DNA from: Microbacterium oleivorans
GTDB lineage: Bacteria > Actinomycetota > Actinomycetes > Actinomycetales > Microbacteriaceae
Length of the DNA: 64,000 nucleotides
Assembly (NCBI RefSeq): GCF_001691565.1
Contig: NZ_MAYO01000003.1
Location: forward strand, 310,001-374,000
Direction: 5' to 3'
The notes beneath the pieces are model-generated. The model worked only from the letters and a program-made list of their open reading frames with translations. It had not been told where the DNA came from and searched no databases. Within the stretch, counting starts at the first letter, position 1, and each line of letters starts with the position of its first letter. Made by a program: the position numbers and the translations under genes. Below, one piece after another: positions 36,250-49,881 of the stretch.

Positions 36250-38349
36250 TCACTCGGCGCGGAACAGGTACATTGACGTCCCCGCCGCGGTGAAGGTCTC
36301 TCCCGGGCCGCGCACCGGTGCTTCGGCGCTCGGTCGCTCGTCGACGCTCGACCACAGCGGGACGAAGCGCGACGCCCCGTCGAGAGCGGGAAGCGAGACC
36401 TCGATGCCCTCTTCGCGTCCGTGGATGACGAGGAGGGTCCGATTCGGCGCTTCGTGTTCCGGTGTCGACTGCGCGACGTATTGGAGCGTGCGGTGGGACG
36501 GGTCCGTCCACTGCTCGACCGACATCGTCCGCCCGGTCTCGTCGTACCAGTCGATGACCGATGCACCCGGCACGGTCATCTCGGCGTGCGCGAAGCGAAG
36601 CGGACGGAGGGCCGGGTTCTCTCGTCGGATACGGGTGAGGAGCGCGACATGAGCACGCAGGTCCTCCTGCCAGGGTGCGAGCGACCAGTCGTACCAGGTG
36701 AGCGTCGAGTCGTGACAGTACGCGTTGTTGTTGCCCCGCTGAGAACGGGCGATCTCGTCGCCGGCCGTGATCATGGGGACACCGGCCGACAGGAGCAGGG
36801 TGCCCATGAGGTTCCGCATCGCGCGTCGACGCGTCGCGAGCACCCTTTCGTCGTCGGTCGGCCCCTCGAAGCCGTGGTTGAACGACCGATTCGTGTCCGC
36901 CCCGTCGCGTCCGTGCTCGCCGTTCGCTTCGTTGCGTTTCACGTCGTACGACACCAGGTCATGCAGGGTGAAGCCATCGTGGGCGGTCACGAAGTTGACT
37001 CCGGCGAGTGGCCCGCGCTCCGGGCTGAACGTGTTGGCGGAGCCGGCCAGACGCGTGGCGAACCCGCCGATCCCGACCGGGGTGACATCCGCCCTCCGGG
37101 CGTAGTCGATGTCGCTCAGCCAGAAGTTCCGGACGCGGTCGCGGTACCGGTCGTTCCATTCGGTCCAGCCGTCTCCGAACGCGCCCGTCTGCCACCCGCC
37201 GAGGCCGACGTCCCAGGGCTCCGCGATGAGCTTCACGCCCTCGAGGGCCGGGTCCTCGGCGATGGCGCGCAGGAGGGGGTGGTCGGGGGTGAAGGTGTGC
37301 GAGGCATCCCGACCGAGCGTCGGCGCGAGGTCGAAGCGGAACCCGTCGACCTGCACCTCGTTCGCCCAGTAGCGGAGGGAATCGAGGACGAGGCGTGCCG
37401 CGGCATCCGTCGAGGTGTCCACCGAGTTGCCGCATCCGGTCACGTCGACGTAGGTGCCGTCGTCGGTCTGCCGGTAGTAGGCGCGGTTGTCGAGCCCACG
37501 GAAGCTCGAGCGGGGCTCCCCGAGGCCCTGCTCGGCCGTGTGGTTGTAGACCACGTCGAGGATGACCTCGATCCCGGCCTCGTGAAGGAGCTTCACCATG
37601 CCTTTGACCTCGCGGAGGACCGCCCCCGCACCCTCCGCCTGCGCGGCGGCAGTCGCGTACGGGGCATGCGGTGCGAAGAAGCCCACGGAGTTGTAGCCCC
37701 AGTAGTTCGTGAGTCCCAGCTGCAACAGGCGCGGTTCGCTCGCGAACGCGTGTATGGGCAGCAGCTCGATCGCCGTCACGCCGAGGCTCCGGTAGTGCTC
37801 GATCATGACGGGATGAGCGATTCCGGCGTAGGTGCCGTGGAGGGCCGCCGGAACGTCGGGGTGGCGCTTCGTGAGGCCCTTCACGTGGGCTTCGTAGACG
37901 ACGGTTCGGTCCAGGGGGGTACGCGGCTTCGCGACGCCACCCCAGTCGAAGTCCTCGTCCACGACCACGGAGCGCCAGGAGTGGATGCCGGGGCTCGCGA
38001 GTCCGCGCGCATACGGGTCGACGAGCAGGGTCGCCGGGTTGAACGTCATCCCGGGCCCGTGCGGGCCGTCGACGCGAACGCTGTACGTCGCGCCCGCGCG
38101 GAGCTCGGGCGTCGTCGCCTGCCATACGCCGCGGCCCACGGGGTCCAGCGGCAGGGTGTCGACGATCCAGTCCGGGTCGTCGTCGTCGAAGACGACGACC
38201 TCGACCGCCGTCGCATTCTCGGACCAGACGCGCAGCGTGCCGACACCGTCGTGCACGCGTACGCCGAGGTCGTCGAGGGCGTCCGAGAGCAGACCCGCCG
38301 TGGGGGGCTCGGATGCCGCGGTCGTCGGGTCGGCCGAGGCGGAGATCAT
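36250..38349 (-). CDS. glgX: Glycogen debranching enzyme GlgX
   Basis: Isoamylase-type GH13 enzyme that removes alpha-1,6 branches, usually short ones left by phosphorylase. It has 699 aa, starting MISASADPTTAAS: an N-terminal CBM48-like domain and a barrel with nucleophile Asp in GFRFDLAPTLGRD, acid Glu in LIAEPWDVG and FVTAHDGFTLHDLVSY. The ATG at 38349 has TACTGT seven nt upstream. It is divergent from the cysteine desulfurase gene and upstream of glgE with a 45-nt gap. Confidence 0.96.
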   Translation of the reverse strand: MISASADPTTAASEPPTAGLLSDALDDLGVRVHDGVGTLRVWSENATAVEVVVFDDDDPDWIVDTLPLDPVGRGVWQATTPELRAGATYSVRVDGPHGPGMTFNPATLLVDPYARGLASPGIHSWRSVVVDEDFDWGGVAKPRTPLDRTVVYEAHVKGLTKRHPDVPAALHGTYAGIAHPVMIEHYRSLGVTAIELLPIHAFASEPRLLQLGLTNYWGYNSVGFFAPHAPYATAAAQAEGAGAVLREVKGMVKLLHEAGIEVILDVVYNHTAEQGLGEPRSSFRGLDNRAYYRQTDDGTYVDVTGCGNSVDTSTDAAARLVLDSLRYWANEVQVDGFRFDLAPTLGRDASHTFTPDHPLLRAIAEDPALEGVKLIAEPWDVGLGGWQTGAFGDGWTEWNDRYRDRVRNFWLSDIDYARRADVTPVGIGGFATRLAGSANTFSPERGPLAGVNFVTAHDGFTLHDLVSYDVKRNEANGEHGRDGADTNRSFNHGFEGPTDDERVLATRRRAMRNLMGTLLLSAGVPMITAGDEIARSQRGNNNAYCHDSTLTWYDWSLAPWQEDLRAHVALLTRIRRENPALRPLRFAHAEMTVPGASVIDWYDETGRTMSVEQWTDPSHRTLQYVAQSTPEHEAPNRTLLVIHGREEGIEVSLPALDGASRFVPLWSSVDERPSAEAPVRGPGETFTAAGTSMYLFRAE

Positions 38350-38403
38350 GCGTTCTACAGTAGTGAGCAGGCGATGGCCGACTGCGGCGGGCGGAGGATG
38401 AGG

Positions 38404-39585
38404 ATGGTCTACCTCGACCACGCGGCATCCACTCCGCTCCGGCCGGAGGCCCGCGACGCGTGGCTGGCCGCCGCGGAACTGACGGGCAATGCCTCATCGG
38501 TGCACGGTGCCGGGCAGGCGTTGCGACGCGTTCTGGAGGACGCACGCGAACGGGTGGCCGCGGTCCTCGGCTGCGACCCCATCGAGGTCGTCTTCACCTC
38601 CGGCGGTACCGAATCCGTCAATCTGGGTATCAAGGGCTCCTGGTGGGCGCGCGAGCAGGGGCCTCAGGCGATCGTGCTGCCCGACGGCGAGCACCACGCG
38701 ACCCTCGACACGGTGGAGTGGCTCGCGAGCGCCCAGGGGGCGGACGTGCGATCGGTACGTCTGCGGCTCGACGGCGCCGTCGACCTCGACGCTTTCGTCG
38801 AGGCCCTTCCCGGGGCCGCGCTTGCGACGGCACTCGTCGCCAACAACGAGGTCGGATCGGTGTCGGATGTCGCCGGATTGGCGTCCGCGTCGGCGGACGC
38901 CGGTGTTCCCCTTCACCTCGACGCCGTGGGCGCGATCGCCCACGTTCCGCTCGACTTCTCCGGCCTCCGAGGAGGGGGGAAGGACGCGGGCGGGCTCGTC
39001 GCGCTGAGCGTCGCCGGTCACAAGGTCGGGGCACCGGTCGGAACGGGCGCCCTCGTCGTCTCCCGGTACGCGCGCATGAGCGCCGTGCTCCACGGGGGAG
39101 GCCAGCAACGCGGTCTCCGCTCCGGGACTCCTGACGTTCCCGGAGCCGCCGCTCTCGCCGTCGCCCTCGATCTGACGGCAACCGAGCGGGAGGCGGAATC
39201 CCGCCGACTCCGCGCGCTGGCGGACCGGCTGGGAGCCGGCATCCGGGCCGTGGTCCCGCAGGCGACCCTGCTGGGCTCAGCGGATCAGCGGCTGCCGGGC
39301 CACGTCCACGTCCTGTTCCCCGACGCGCTGGGGGAGACCCTGCTGTTCCTCCTCGATCACGCCGGTGTCCAGGTCTCGACGGGGTCCGCCTGCCAAGCGG
39401 GGATCGCGGAACCGAGCCACGTCGTGCTCGCGCTCGGCTACGGCGACCGCGAGGCACGTTCGGTGCTCCGGATCACGCTCGGCCGCTCCACGACTGAGAC
39501 CGACGTCGATGCGTTCCTCGAGGCGTTGCCGGATGCGCACCGGCGGGCCGCGGCATCCAGCGCCCGTGCGGGATCGCGCTCGTAG
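38404..39585 (+). CDS. Cysteine desulfurase, NifS/IscS type
   Basis: PLP enzyme that takes sulfur from cysteine and passes it as persulfide. It has 393 aa from the ATG at 38404, six nt after GGAGG. Motifs are YLDHAASTPLRP, VVFTSGGTESVNLG, the PLP lysine in SVAGHKVGAPVG and the persulfide cysteine in STGSACQAG. It lies 9 nt before mnmA, so it most likely supplies sulfur for tRNA thiolation; it may also serve iron-sulfur clusters. The frame runs far upstream through glgX antisense sequence, which is not part of the gene. Confidence 0.94.
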   Translation: MVYLDHAASTPLRPEARDAWLAAAELTGNASSVHGAGQALRRVLEDARERVAAVLGCDPIEVVFTSGGTESVNLGIKGSWWAREQGPQAIVLPDGEHHATLDTVEWLASAQGADVRSVRLRLDGAVDLDAFVEALPGAALATALVANNEVGSVSDVAGLASASADAGVPLHLDAVGAIAHVPLDFSGLRGGGKDAGGLVALSVAGHKVGAPVGTGALVVSRYARMSAVLHGGGQQRGLRSGTPDVPGAAALAVALDLTATEREAESRRLRALADRLGAGIRAVVPQATLLGSADQRLPGHVHVLFPDALGETLLFLLDHAGVQVSTGSACQAGIAEPSHVVLALGYGDREARSVLRITLGRSTTETDVDAFLEALPDAHRRAAASSARAGSRS

Positions 39586-39588
39586 ACT
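39583..39588 (+). promoter_or_regulatory. -10 box of leaderless mnmA transcript
   Basis: TAGACT, six nt before the mnmA ATG, overlaps the end of the desulfurase gene. It suggests mnmA can be transcribed alone. Confidence 0.5.
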
Positions 39589-39594
39589 GGTCGG

Positions 39595-40692
39595 ATGCGC
39601 GTACTGGCAGCAATGAGCGGCGGGGTCGATTCGGCGGTAGCCGCGGCCCGAGCCGTCGACGCCGGGCACGACGTCGTCGGAGTGCACCTCGCGCTCTCCC
39701 GCGCGGGCGGCACTCTCCGCACCGGGAGCCGCGGGTGCTGCACGATCGAAGATGCGCTCGACGCGCGCCGCGCGGCGGATCTGCTGGGCATCCCGTTCTA
39801 CGTCTGGGATTTCTCGGAGCGCTTCCGCGACGACGTGATCGACGACTTCGTGAGCGAGTACCGCGCCGGTCGCACTCCCAATCCGTGCATGAGGTGCAAC
39901 GAGAAGATCAAGTTCGCCGCCCTCTTGGAGCGCGCGCTCGAGCTCGGCTTCGACGCCGTCTGCACCGGTCACTACGCGACGCTCGTCGACGGGCCGCACG
40001 GCCGTGAGTTGCACCGTGCGTCGGACGAGGCGAAGGACCAGTCGTACGTCCTCGGCGTGCTCACCGAGGATCAGCTCGCGCACACGTATTTCCCGCTCGG
40101 CACGACGCCCTCCAAGGCTGTCGTCCGCGCGGAGGCGGCCGAGCGCGGGCTCACCGTCGCACAGAAGCCCGACAGCCACGACATCTGCTTCATCCCGGAC
40201 GGCGACACCCGCGGCTGGCTGGCGGAGAGGGTCGGCGCCGAACAGGGCGAGGTGGTCGACCGTGACGGCGCGGTCGTGGGCCGTCACGAGGGGGCGCACG
40301 CCTTCACCGTCGGTCAGCGCCGAGGGCTGCAGCTGGGAGTCCCGGCCGCCGACGGCAAGCCTCGGTTCGTCCTCGAGGTGCGACCGGTCTCGAACACGGT
40401 CGTCGTCGGTCCCAAGGAAGCTCTCGCGACAGCGGAGATCGCCGGGGAACGGCACAGCTGGGCCGGTCGCGCACCCGACGGCGGGGCGTTCGACTGCCAC
40501 GTGCAGATTCGAGCTCACGCCGATCCGGTGCCGGCCCGAGCCACGGTCGCCGACGGCACGGTGACCGTGATTCCGGAGGCGCCCTTCGACGGCGTCGCGC
40601 CCGGCCAGACGGCGGTCCTCTACGACGGGACGAGGGTCATCGGCCAGTTCACGATCGCGCGGACCGTGTCCGCCGTCCCGCAGAACGCCTGA
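39595..40692 (+). CDS. mnmA: tRNA-specific 2-thiouridylase MnmA
   Basis: Adds sulfur to U34 of Lys, Glu and Gln tRNAs with ATP. It has 365 aa of a PP-loop ATPase: [12 protein letters not shown] near 6-17, cysteine C98 in NPCMRC, GHYATLV, and the second catalytic cysteine in DICFIPDGD. The 3' end overlaps the opposite-strand epimerase gene by 44 nt (40649-40692). It follows a cysteine desulfurase by 9 nt, a natural sulfur donor pairing. Confidence 0.96.
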   Translation: MRVLAAMSGGVDSAVAAARAVDAGHDVVGVHLALSRAGGTLRTGSRGCCTIEDALDARRAADLLGIPFYVWDFSERFRDDVIDDFVSEYRAGRTPNPCMRCNEKIKFAALLERALELGFDAVCTGHYATLVDGPHGRELHRASDEAKDQSYVLGVLTEDQLAHTYFPLGTTPSKAVVRAEAAERGLTVAQKPDSHDICFIPDGDTRGWLAERVGAEQGEVVDRDGAVVGRHEGAHAFTVGQRRGLQLGVPAADGKPRFVLEVRPVSNTVVVGPKEALATAEIAGERHSWAGRAPDGGAFDCHVQIRAHADPVPARATVADGTVTVIPEAPFDGVAPGQTAVLYDGTRVIGQFTIARTVSAVPQNA

Positions 40693-41677
40693 GCTTCCGC
40701 TCGCGCTCGCGCTCGACGGACGCGAGCGCCTCGGTCAGATCGGTGCGCGAGAAGCGGAACCCCGCCTCGACCAGCCGCTCCGGTACAACCCATCTGCTCT
40801 TCAGGATCAGCTCGGGCTCGGTCCGGAGCGCCCACATGGCGATCTCGAGCATCCACCGCAGCGAAGGGATGCCCACCGGCATCCCGACGACGCTCCGGAG
40901 GGAGCGCATGAGCGATCGGTTGTCGGATGCCTCGGGCACGGCGACGTTCACGACTCCCGCGACGTCATCCCGTCGGACCAGGAACCGGATCGATTCGAGG
41001 ACGTCGTCGATGTGCACCCAACTGAACCGCTGCCGGCCGCGTGTGCGGTACCAGGGCGGGCGATCACCCGTCGGATCGTCGCCGATCCCGCGGTAGCGGC
41101 GGTGCGGCGGAACCCAGCCGTCGTGTTGCGGACCGCCGAGGCCGGTCCGGGCGAGGGTGAGCAGCATCCTGGTCGCGGGACCGTCGCCGACGACGATCGC
41201 GAGCCGGAGCGCGACGCGCCGCGTCGCCGCGAGCTCTCCCGCGAAGAACGCCTTCTCCCACGCCTTGGCGACGTCGACGGAGAACCCGGCGCCGAGTTCG
41301 CCGGTGGATTCGCTGTTGGGCCGGTCCATGGTGTGCCGGTAGATCGTCGCCGTCGACGAGTTGATCCACAACCGCGGGGGGACGGATGCCGCGGCCACCG
41401 CAGCGTGCAGCGCTCGCGTCGTCTCGACCCGGGAGGACAGGATCGCGTCGCGGTTCGCATCGGTGTAGCGGCAGTCGACGGACTTCCCTGCGAGGTTCAC
41501 GAGGAGGTTTGCACCGTCGATCGCCGCCCGGAGCGCGTCCGCATCATCCCAGGTCACGCGGGACGCGCGGCCAACCTCGACGACGTCGTACCCGTCGGCC
41601 CGGAGGGCGGCCACGAGGGCCTCTCCGATGAATCCGCCGGCTCCGGCGACCACAGCACGGGGACGATCGGTGCGCAT
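40649..41677 (-). CDS. NAD(P)-dependent epimerase, SDR family (TIGR01777-like)
   Basis: A 342-aa short-chain dehydrogenase-like protein. The Rossmann motif [10 protein letters not shown] is at 12-21, and [13 protein letters not shown] and [12 protein letters not shown] resemble the TIGR01777/DUF1731 epimerase family (YfcH-like). The substrate is unknown. TACGGT lies six nt before its ATG. Its 3' 44 nt overlap the end of mnmA on the other strand, so the two mRNAs are partly antisense. Confidence 0.88.
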   Translation of the reverse strand: MRTDRPRAVVAGAGGFIGEALVAALRADGYDVVEVGRASRVTWDDADALRAAIDGANLLVNLAGKSVDCRYTDANRDAILSSRVETTRALHAAVAAASVPPRLWINSSTATIYRHTMDRPNSESTGELGAGFSVDVAKAWEKAFFAGELAATRRVALRLAIVVGDGPATRMLLTLARTGLGGPQHDGWVPPHRRYRGIGDDPTGDRPPWYRTRGRQRFSWVHIDDVLESIRFLVRRDDVAGVVNVAVPEASDNRSLMRSLRSVVGMPVGIPSLRWMLEIAMWALRTEPELILKSRWVVPERLVEAGFRFSRTDLTEALASVERERERKLRRSAGRRTRSARS

Positions 41678-41720
41678 GCCTCGACCGTACCGGTCTGGGG
41701 AGGAGGGATGAGCCGGGTAG

Positions 41721-44723
<3,003 letters not shown>

Positions 44724-44726
44724 GGC

Positions 44727-46427
44727 TCAGTCCTTCGGTGCGAGCAGCGCGTCGCGTACCTGGCGGCGCAGCACTTTTCCGATGAGCGAACGCGGCAGAT
44801 CATCGACCGGTTCTATGCGTCGCGGCACCTTGTACGGGGTCAGTCGCGTCCGAGCGAAGGCGCGGATGTCGTCCACGTCGAGGTCGGTCACACCCGGGGC
44901 GGGGATCACGACAGCCACGACCTGTTCCCCGCTGTGCGGATCGGGGAGGCCGACCACGGCGGCATCAGCGACCTGCGGGTGCTGACGGAGCGTCGCCTCG
45001 ACCTCGGACGGCGAGACGTTGAAGCCGCCGGTCACGATCAGCTCCTTGAGCCGCTCGACGACGCGGAAGAACCCGTCCTCGTCGCGCTCGACGATGTCGC
45101 CAGTGCGGAACCAGCCGCCCTCGAGCACCTTCTCGGTTTCCTCCGGCTTGCCGTAGTACCCCGAGAAGACCTGCGGTCCGCGCACCACGAGCTCGCCGGG
45201 CTCGCCGACGCCGAAGACGCGCGACGGGTCTTCCGGATCGACGACCCGTGCATCGGTCCCCGGGACCGGGATGCCGATCGTCCCCGCCTTGCGGCTGTCG
45301 GCCGGCGGATTCACCATCAGCACGGGCGAGCATTCGCTCAGGCCGTAGCCCTCGATGAGGTAGCCGCCGGTGGCCTCCTCGAACGGCTCGACGAGATCGG
45401 GGGAGAGCGCCATCGCCCCGGACACGCCGATCTCGATGCCCCGGATCGAGGCGCCGGTCTCACGGGCCCGCGCGAGGAGACGCTCGGCGATCGGCGGGAC
45501 GAGAGGCAGGACCGTCGGCGGGTGCTTCCTGATGGCGTCGATCACCATGTCGGCGTCGAACTTCGGGAAGAGCACGAGGCGCGCGCCCATCGACATCGCG
45601 AACGTCAGGCACAGCGTCAGCCCGTACGCGTGGAACATCGGCAGGACGGCGTAGAACACGCATCCGTTCCCGCGGACCACCGCCGGGATGAAGGCCTGAC
45701 TCTGGCGGGCGTTGGCGAGGAGGTTCCGATGGGTCAGCATCGCCCCCTTCGGCGTGCCCGTCGTCCCGGAGGTGTACTGCAACACCGCGAGGTCGTCGGT
45801 GGCCGGACGAGGGTGGGATGCCGGGAGCGGCTCGGTCCGGACGAGATCGGCCCACGTGTGCGTCCCGCGCACCGGTGCGGTGAGCGCATCGCGGGATTCG
45901 CGGGCCTTGGCGATCGGCAGCCGCAGCGCGAGCCGCGTGTGCAGCGGCAGCGCCGTCGTGATGTCGACCGACACCAGCGCATCGACGTGGAGGTCCGCGG
46001 GGAACTCCTGGACGGTCGCGACGACCTTGTTCCACACGATCGCGTGGCGGGCGCCGTGGTCCTGGAACTGGGTCCGCAGCTCCCGCGGCGTGTAGAGCGG
46101 GTTGTGCTCGACGACGACGGCCCCGAGACGGAGCACCGCGTAGAACGCGACGATGTGCTGCGGGCAGTTCGGCAGCACGATGGCAACACGGTCGCCCCTC
46201 TTCACGCCCAGCTCGCGCAGGCCCGCCGCTGCCCGGTCCACAGTCTCCGCCAACGCGGCGTACGTGGTCTCCCTGCCGAAGAACTGCAGTGCGGGCGCCT
46301 GCGGGTAGTCACGCGCGGAGTCGTCCAGGAGATCCATGAGCGACCCGGTGACGGGTGGGAGATCGAGGGGGACGCCGGTGTCGTAGGACGAGAGCCAGGG
46401 GCGATCGGCGGAGATCGAATCGGTCAC
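44727..46427 (-). CDS. Long-chain fatty-acid--CoA ligase
   Basis: ANL-superfamily adenylating enzyme that activates fatty acids with ATP and CoA. It has 566 aa with the phosphate loop YTSGTTGTPKGAM, the adenine-binding GYGLSECSP, and the C-terminal hinge and lysine region (ERLKELIVTGGFNVSP and PRSLIGKVLRRQ). Its substrate chain length is not known from the sequence. The GTG start at 46427 has TAGGCT six nt upstream. It is divergent from gatC across a 56-nt gap. Confidence 0.93.
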   Translation of the reverse strand: MTDSISADRPWLSSYDTGVPLDLPPVTGSLMDLLDDSARDYPQAPALQFFGRETTYAALAETVDRAAAGLRELGVKRGDRVAIVLPNCPQHIVAFYAVLRLGAVVVEHNPLYTPRELRTQFQDHGARHAIVWNKVVATVQEFPADLHVDALVSVDITTALPLHTRLALRLPIAKARESRDALTAPVRGTHTWADLVRTEPLPASHPRPATDDLAVLQYTSGTTGTPKGAMLTHRNLLANARQSQAFIPAVVRGNGCVFYAVLPMFHAYGLTLCLTFAMSMGARLVLFPKFDADMVIDAIRKHPPTVLPLVPPIAERLLARARETGASIRGIEIGVSGAMALSPDLVEPFEEATGGYLIEGYGLSECSPVLMVNPPADSRKAGTIGIPVPGTDARVVDPEDPSRVFGVGEPGELVVRGPQVFSGYYGKPEETEKVLEGGWFRTGDIVERDEDGFFRVVERLKELIVTGGFNVSPSEVEATLRQHPQVADAAVVGLPDPHSGEQVVAVVIPAPGVTDLDVDDIRAFARTRLTPYKVPRRIEPVDDLPRSLIGKVLRRQVRDALLAPKD

Positions 46428-46433
46428 GACCTC

Positions 46434-46477
46434 AGCCTAGGGTCAGCGCTCAGACGACGAGTGGCCCGAACTAGACT
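46434..46477. promoter_or_regulatory. Divergent promoter pair for fadD-like gene and gatC
   Basis: TAGGCT on the minus strand (46439-46434) and TAGACT on the plus strand (46472-46477) each lie six nt from a GTG start. The short gap means both leaderless promoters overlap, so initiation at one could affect the other. Confidence 0.5.
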
Positions 46478-46483
46478 GGGGGA

Positions 46484-46783
46484 GTGTCTGAAATCACCCC
46501 CGATCTCGTGCGCCATCTCGGCGTGCTCGCCCGGATCCAACTGAGTGACGAGGAGGTGGAACGCCTCACCGGTCAGCTCGACGCGATCGTGGACAACATC
46601 GCCAAGGTGTCGGAGGTCGCCACCCCCGAGGTCGCCGCCACGAGCCACCCGATCCCGCTGAGCAATGTGTTCCGCCCCGACGTGCCCGGCGACATGCTGA
46701 GCCTCGACGAGGTCCTGCAGAACGCTCCGGATGCCGCCGACGGGCGCTTCCGCGTCACCGCGATCCTGGGGGAGGAGCAGTGA
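46484..46783 (+). CDS. gatC: Glutamyl-/aspartyl-tRNA amidotransferase subunit C
   Basis: Small subunit that joins GatA and GatB. It has 99 aa, starting [28 protein letters not shown] lies six nt before the GTG start, so the gatCAB mRNA is probably leaderless. The next gene, gatA, begins in the gatC stop (GTGA overlap), coupling the subunits. The complex converts Glu-tRNA(Gln) and possibly Asp-tRNA(Asn). Confidence 0.95.
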   Translation: MSEITPDLVRHLGVLARIQLSDEEVERLTGQLDAIVDNIAKVSEVATPEVAATSHPIPLSNVFRPDVPGDMLSLDEVLQNAPDAADGRFRVTAILGEEQ

Positions 46784-48291
46784 GCGACATCCTGAAGCTG
46801 ACCGCCGCCGACCTCTCGGAGAAGCTCCGTTCCGGCGAGCTGTCGAGCGTCGAGGCCACCCAGGCCCACCTCGACCGGATCGCCGCCGTGGATGGCGACG
46901 TCCACGCGTTCCTCCACGTCTCCGACCACGCGGTGGAGGTGGCGGCCGACATCGACCGTCGCCGCGCCGCGGGCGAGGAGCTCGGAGACCTCGCCGGCGT
47001 GCCGCTCGCCATCAAGGATGTCCTCGTCACGACCGACATGCCGTCGACGAGCGGATCCAAGATCCTCGAGGGCTACATGTCGCCCTACGACGCGACCGTC
47101 GTGGCGCGCTCCCGCGCCGCCGGCCTCGTTCCGCTCGGCAAGACCAACATGGACGAGTTCGCGATGGGCTCCTCGACGGAGCACTCCGCGTACGGTCCCA
47201 CGCACAACCCGTGGGACCTCGACCGGATCCCCGGCGGCTCCGGGGGAGGCTCCGCTGCGGCCGTCGCCGCCTTCGAGGCGCCTCTGGCCCTCGGCTCTGA
47301 CACCGGCGGATCCATCCGGCAGCCCGCCCACGTCACCGGCACCGTCGGCATGAAGCCGACCTACGGCGGCGTGAGCCGCTACGGTGCCATCGCGCTCGCG
47401 TCGAGCCTCGACCAGGTCGGCCCCGTCTCGCGCACGGTCCTCGACTCAGCGCTCCTCCACGACGTCATCGGCGGGCACGACCCGCACGACGCGACGTCCC
47501 TGACCGACGAGTGGCCGTCCTTCGCCGCCGCTGCCCGCGAGGGCGCCACCGGTGACGTCCTGAAGGGTCTGAAAGTCGGCGTCATCCGCGAGCTCGACGA
47601 CTCCGGCTTCCAGGCCGGCGTCTCGGAGTCGTTCCGCGCCTCCCTCGCTGCGATGGAGGCCGCCGGCGCCGAGATCGTCGAGGTCAGTGCACCCCACTTC
47701 GAGTACGGCGTCGCCGCCTATTACCTGATCCTGCCCGCCGAGGCATCCAGCAACCTCGCCAAGTTCGACTCCGTGCGCTTCGGCATGCGCGTCAACGTGC
47801 CCGGTGGCACCGTCGAGGACGTCATGGCAGCGACCCGCGACGCAGGCTTCGGCGACGAGGTCAAGCGGCGCGTCATCCTCGGAACCTACGCGTTGTCCGC
47901 GGGCTACTACGACGCCTACTACGGCAGCGCTCAGAAGGTCCGCACGCTCATCCAGCGCGACTTCGACGAGGCGTTCGCGCAGGTCGACGTCATCGCGACC
48001 CCGTCGGCGCCGACGACCGCTTTCCGCCTCGGCGAGAAGCTCGACGACCCGATCCAGATGTACCTCAACGACGTGACGACGATTCCGGTCAACCTCGCCG
48101 GCGTCCCCGGCATCTCGATCCCCTCGGGCCTCGCGGCGGAGGACGGGCTGCCCGTCGGCATCCAGTTCGTCGCCCCCGCGCGCGAGGACGCACGCCTGTA
48201 CCGCGTCGGCGCGGCCCTCGAGGCCCTGCTCGTCGACAGCTGGGGCGGTCCTCTCCTGGACCGCGCCCCGATCCTCGGAGGAGCCCGCTGA
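46780..48291 (+). CDS. gatA: Glutamyl-/aspartyl-tRNA amidotransferase subunit A
   Basis: Amidase subunit that releases ammonia from glutamine. It has 503 aa with the Ser-Ser-Lys triad: lysine in LAIKDVLVT, a Ser in [13 protein letters not shown] and the nucleophile Ser in [11 protein letters not shown]. It starts in the gatC stop and ends one base into gatB (TGATG), giving tight coupling. Confidence 0.97.
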   Translation: MSDILKLTAADLSEKLRSGELSSVEATQAHLDRIAAVDGDVHAFLHVSDHAVEVAADIDRRRAAGEELGDLAGVPLAIKDVLVTTDMPSTSGSKILEGYMSPYDATVVARSRAAGLVPLGKTNMDEFAMGSSTEHSAYGPTHNPWDLDRIPGGSGGGSAAAVAAFEAPLALGSDTGGSIRQPAHVTGTVGMKPTYGGVSRYGAIALASSLDQVGPVSRTVLDSALLHDVIGGHDPHDATSLTDEWPSFAAAAREGATGDVLKGLKVGVIRELDDSGFQAGVSESFRASLAAMEAAGAEIVEVSAPHFEYGVAAYYLILPAEASSNLAKFDSVRFGMRVNVPGGTVEDVMAATRDAGFGDEVKRRVILGTYALSAGYYDAYYGSAQKVRTLIQRDFDEAFAQVDVIATPSAPTTAFRLGEKLDDPIQMYLNDVTTIPVNLAGVPGISIPSGLAAEDGLPVGIQFVAPAREDARLYRVGAALEALLVDSWGGPLLDRAPILGGAR

Positions 48292-49808
48292 TGGCCAAGG
48301 ATGCGCTGATGGACTTCGACGCGGCGCTCGAGATGTTCGAGCCCGTCCTCGGCTTCGAGGTGCACGTCGAGCTCAACACCGAGACCAAGATGTTCTCGGC
48401 CGCCGGCAACCCGGCGCACGAAGCGAACCATGACGCCGCGCCCAACACCCTGGTCGCGCCCGTCGACATGGGCCTTCCCGGCTCACTCCCGGTGGTCAAC
48501 GAGACCGCGGTCCGCTACTCGATCAGCCTGGGCCTCGCCCTCGGCTGCTCGATCGCGCCGTCGAGCCGGTTCGCGCGGAAGAACTACTTCTACCCGGACC
48601 TCGGCAAGAACTATCAGATCTCGCAGTACGACGAGCCCATCGCGTTCGAAGGCAGCGTCGAGATCGAGCTCGAGGGCGGCGATGTCGTCGTCGTGCCGAT
48701 CGAGCGCGCGCACATGGAAGAGGATGCCGGCAAGCTCACCCATATGGGTGGCTCGACCGGGCGCATCCAGGGCGCCGAGTACTCGCTCGTCGACTACAAC
48801 CGTGCCGGCGTTCCCCTCGTCGAAATCGTCACCAAGCCGATCTTCGGCACGGAGCACCGCGCCCCCGAGGTCGCCAAGGCCTATGTCGCGGCGATCCGCG
48901 ACATCGTGCGCTCGCTCGGCATCTCCGAGGCGCGCATGGAGCGCGGCAACCTCCGATGCGACGCGAACGTCTCGCTCCGCCCCCGCGGTCAGGAGAAGCT
49001 CGGTACGCGCACCGAGACGAAGAACGTCAACTCGATGCGCTCGGTCGAGCGGGCCGTCCGCTACGAGATCCAGCGTCAGGCGGCGATCCTCGCCGGCGGC
49101 GGCACGATCACGCAGGAGACGCGTCACTGGCACGAGGACACCGGACGAACGTCGCCCGGCCGCCCGAAATCGGATGCCGACGACTACCGCTACTTCCCCG
49201 AGCCCGACCTCCTCCCCGTTGAGCCGTCCCCGGAGCTGATCGAGGAGCTGCGCGCCGCGCTCCCCGAAGCTCCCTCGGTGTACCGCCGCCGGTTGAAGAC
49301 CGAGTGGGGCTTCACCGACCTCGAGTTCCAGGACGTCGCCAACGGCGGTCTCCTCGCCGAGGTCGAGGCGACGATCGCCGCAGGTGCGTCCCCGGCATCC
49401 GCCCGCAAGTGGTGGACGGGCGAGGTCACCCGCGTCGCCAACGCGCAGGGCGCCGAACCCGCCGCGCTGGTCTCGCCCGAGTCGGTCGCCGAACTGCAGA
49501 AGCTGGTGGATGCTGGCACGCTGACCGACAAGCTCGCGCGTCAGGTGCTCGAGGGCGTCATCGCGGGGGAGGGGACCCCGCAGGAGGTCGTCGACGCCCG
49601 TGGTCTCGCCGTGGTCTCGGATGACGGTGCCCTCATCGCCGCCATCGACGAGGCCCTCGCCGCGCAGCCCGACGTCCTGGCGAAGATCCAGGACGGCAAG
49701 GTCCAGGCTGCCGGTGCCGTCATCGGCGCCGTCATGAAGGCCATGAAGGGCCAGGCCGACGCCGCACGCGTCCGCGAGCTCATCCTGGAGCGCGCCGGAC
49801 AAGCCTGA
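48291..49808 (+). CDS. gatB: Glutamyl-/aspartyl-tRNA amidotransferase subunit B
   Basis: Kinase/cradle subunit that activates the misacylated tRNA and binds it. It has 505 aa, beginning [19 protein letters not shown]. Conserved motifs are [27 protein letters not shown] and [13 protein letters not shown], with the C-terminal YqeY-like tail. It overlaps gatA by one base and ends at a hairpin (49820-49866). Presence of the trio suggests at least Gln-tRNA is made by the indirect route. Confidence 0.97.
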   Translation: MAKDALMDFDAALEMFEPVLGFEVHVELNTETKMFSAAGNPAHEANHDAAPNTLVAPVDMGLPGSLPVVNETAVRYSISLGLALGCSIAPSSRFARKNYFYPDLGKNYQISQYDEPIAFEGSVEIELEGGDVVVVPIERAHMEEDAGKLTHMGGSTGRIQGAEYSLVDYNRAGVPLVEIVTKPIFGTEHRAPEVAKAYVAAIRDIVRSLGISEARMERGNLRCDANVSLRPRGQEKLGTRTETKNVNSMRSVERAVRYEIQRQAAILAGGGTITQETRHWHEDTGRTSPGRPKSDADDYRYFPEPDLLPVEPSPELIEELRAALPEAPSVYRRRLKTEWGFTDLEFQDVANGGLLAEVEATIAAGASPASARKWWTGEVTRVANAQGAEPAALVSPESVAELQKLVDAGTLTDKLARQVLEGVIAGEGTPQEVVDARGLAVVSDDGALIAAIDEALAAQPDVLAKIQDGKVQAAGAVIGAVMKAMKGQADAARVRELILERAGQA

Positions 49809-49819
49809 CGCTGATCGAT

Positions 49820-49866
49820 GATGCCGCCGCGCCGCTGCCCGATCCGGGCTCGGTGTCGGCGGCATC
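49820..49866 (+). terminator. gatCAB terminator
   Basis: A two-tier hairpin: an outer 10-bp stem (49820-49829 with 49857-49866) and an inner GCCCG/CGGGC stem (49837-49841 with 49845-49849), 12 nt after the gatB stop. Confidence 0.6.
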
Positions 49867-49881
49867 GTCGACAATGGAGGT

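Noticed and set aside
36421..39585. A 1054-codon frame that would fuse a long N-terminal part to the cysteine desulfurase
   Set aside because: The upstream part is antisense to glgX; the desulfurase starts at 38404 with GGAGG upstream.
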